6,229 bases of DNA. Origin: Dehalococcoidia bacterium (GTDB lineage Bacteria > Chloroflexota > Dehalococcoidia > JACPQF01). The stretch spans positions 1 through 6,229 of the forward strand of contig JAUSEJ010001011.1 of the NCBI GenBank assembly GCA_030650265.1, read 5' to 3'. Of this stretch, positions 6,211 through 6,229 are shown in pieces (the stretch's first letter is position 1; each line of letters begins with the position of its first letter). The notes beneath the pieces are model-generated. The model did not search any database and was not told where the DNA came from. It was given only the letters and a program-made list of their open reading frames with translations. Made by a program: the position numbers and the translations under genes.

Positions 6211-6229
6211 CACGAAAGCCAGCTAATCT

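Overview
The window holds six complete protein-coding genes from a bacterium of moderate GC content. All six start codons have a purine-rich Shine-Dalgarno sequence, and four of the six are not ATG (one TTG, three GTG). The overall flavour of the proteins is compatible with Chloroflexota or a similar deep-branching lineage, but this is only an impression and taxonomy cannot be fixed from the window. There are no tRNA or rRNA genes, CRISPR arrays, insertion sequences or phage genes.

Layout. Positions 6-3303 hold a tightly packed minus-strand operon, read right to left: a Nudix hydrolase (TTG start), the glycine-cleavage T-protein gcvT (GTG start), a RimJ/RimL-type GNAT acetyltransferase and a CinA-family protein. 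Each gene overlaps the next by 35, 4 and 11 bases. A good sigma-70-type promoter (TTGACT, 17 bases, TAAAAT) lies about 95 bases upstream of the Nudix start. Positions 3304-3677 form a divergent intergenic region. Its right half carries two spaced palindromes with the same 7-base arms, centred 42 bases apart, and a 10-base tandem repeat just before the next gene. Positions 3678-4640 encode a plus-strand ROK-family sugar kinase, probably a glucokinase. Positions 4641-4891 are a convergent non-coding gap with a terminator-like hairpin facing the helicase gene. Positions 4892-6088 encode a minus-strand RhlE-like DEAD-box RNA helicase, with its upstream region running to the window edge.

How the genes fit together. 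The minus-strand operon mixes one-carbon metabolism (GcvT) with nucleotide clean-up or NAD-related functions (Nudix, CinA) and an acetyltransferase. No other glycine-cleavage gene is present here. The ROK kinase and the helicase look like independent single-gene units.

I see no convincing undescribed multi-gene system; this is mostly ordinary housekeeping DNA. The two points most worth a second look are the twin palindromes in front of the ROK gene and the CinA C-terminal domain, which keeps its overall shape but has lost the recognisable NMN-deamidase active-site motifs.
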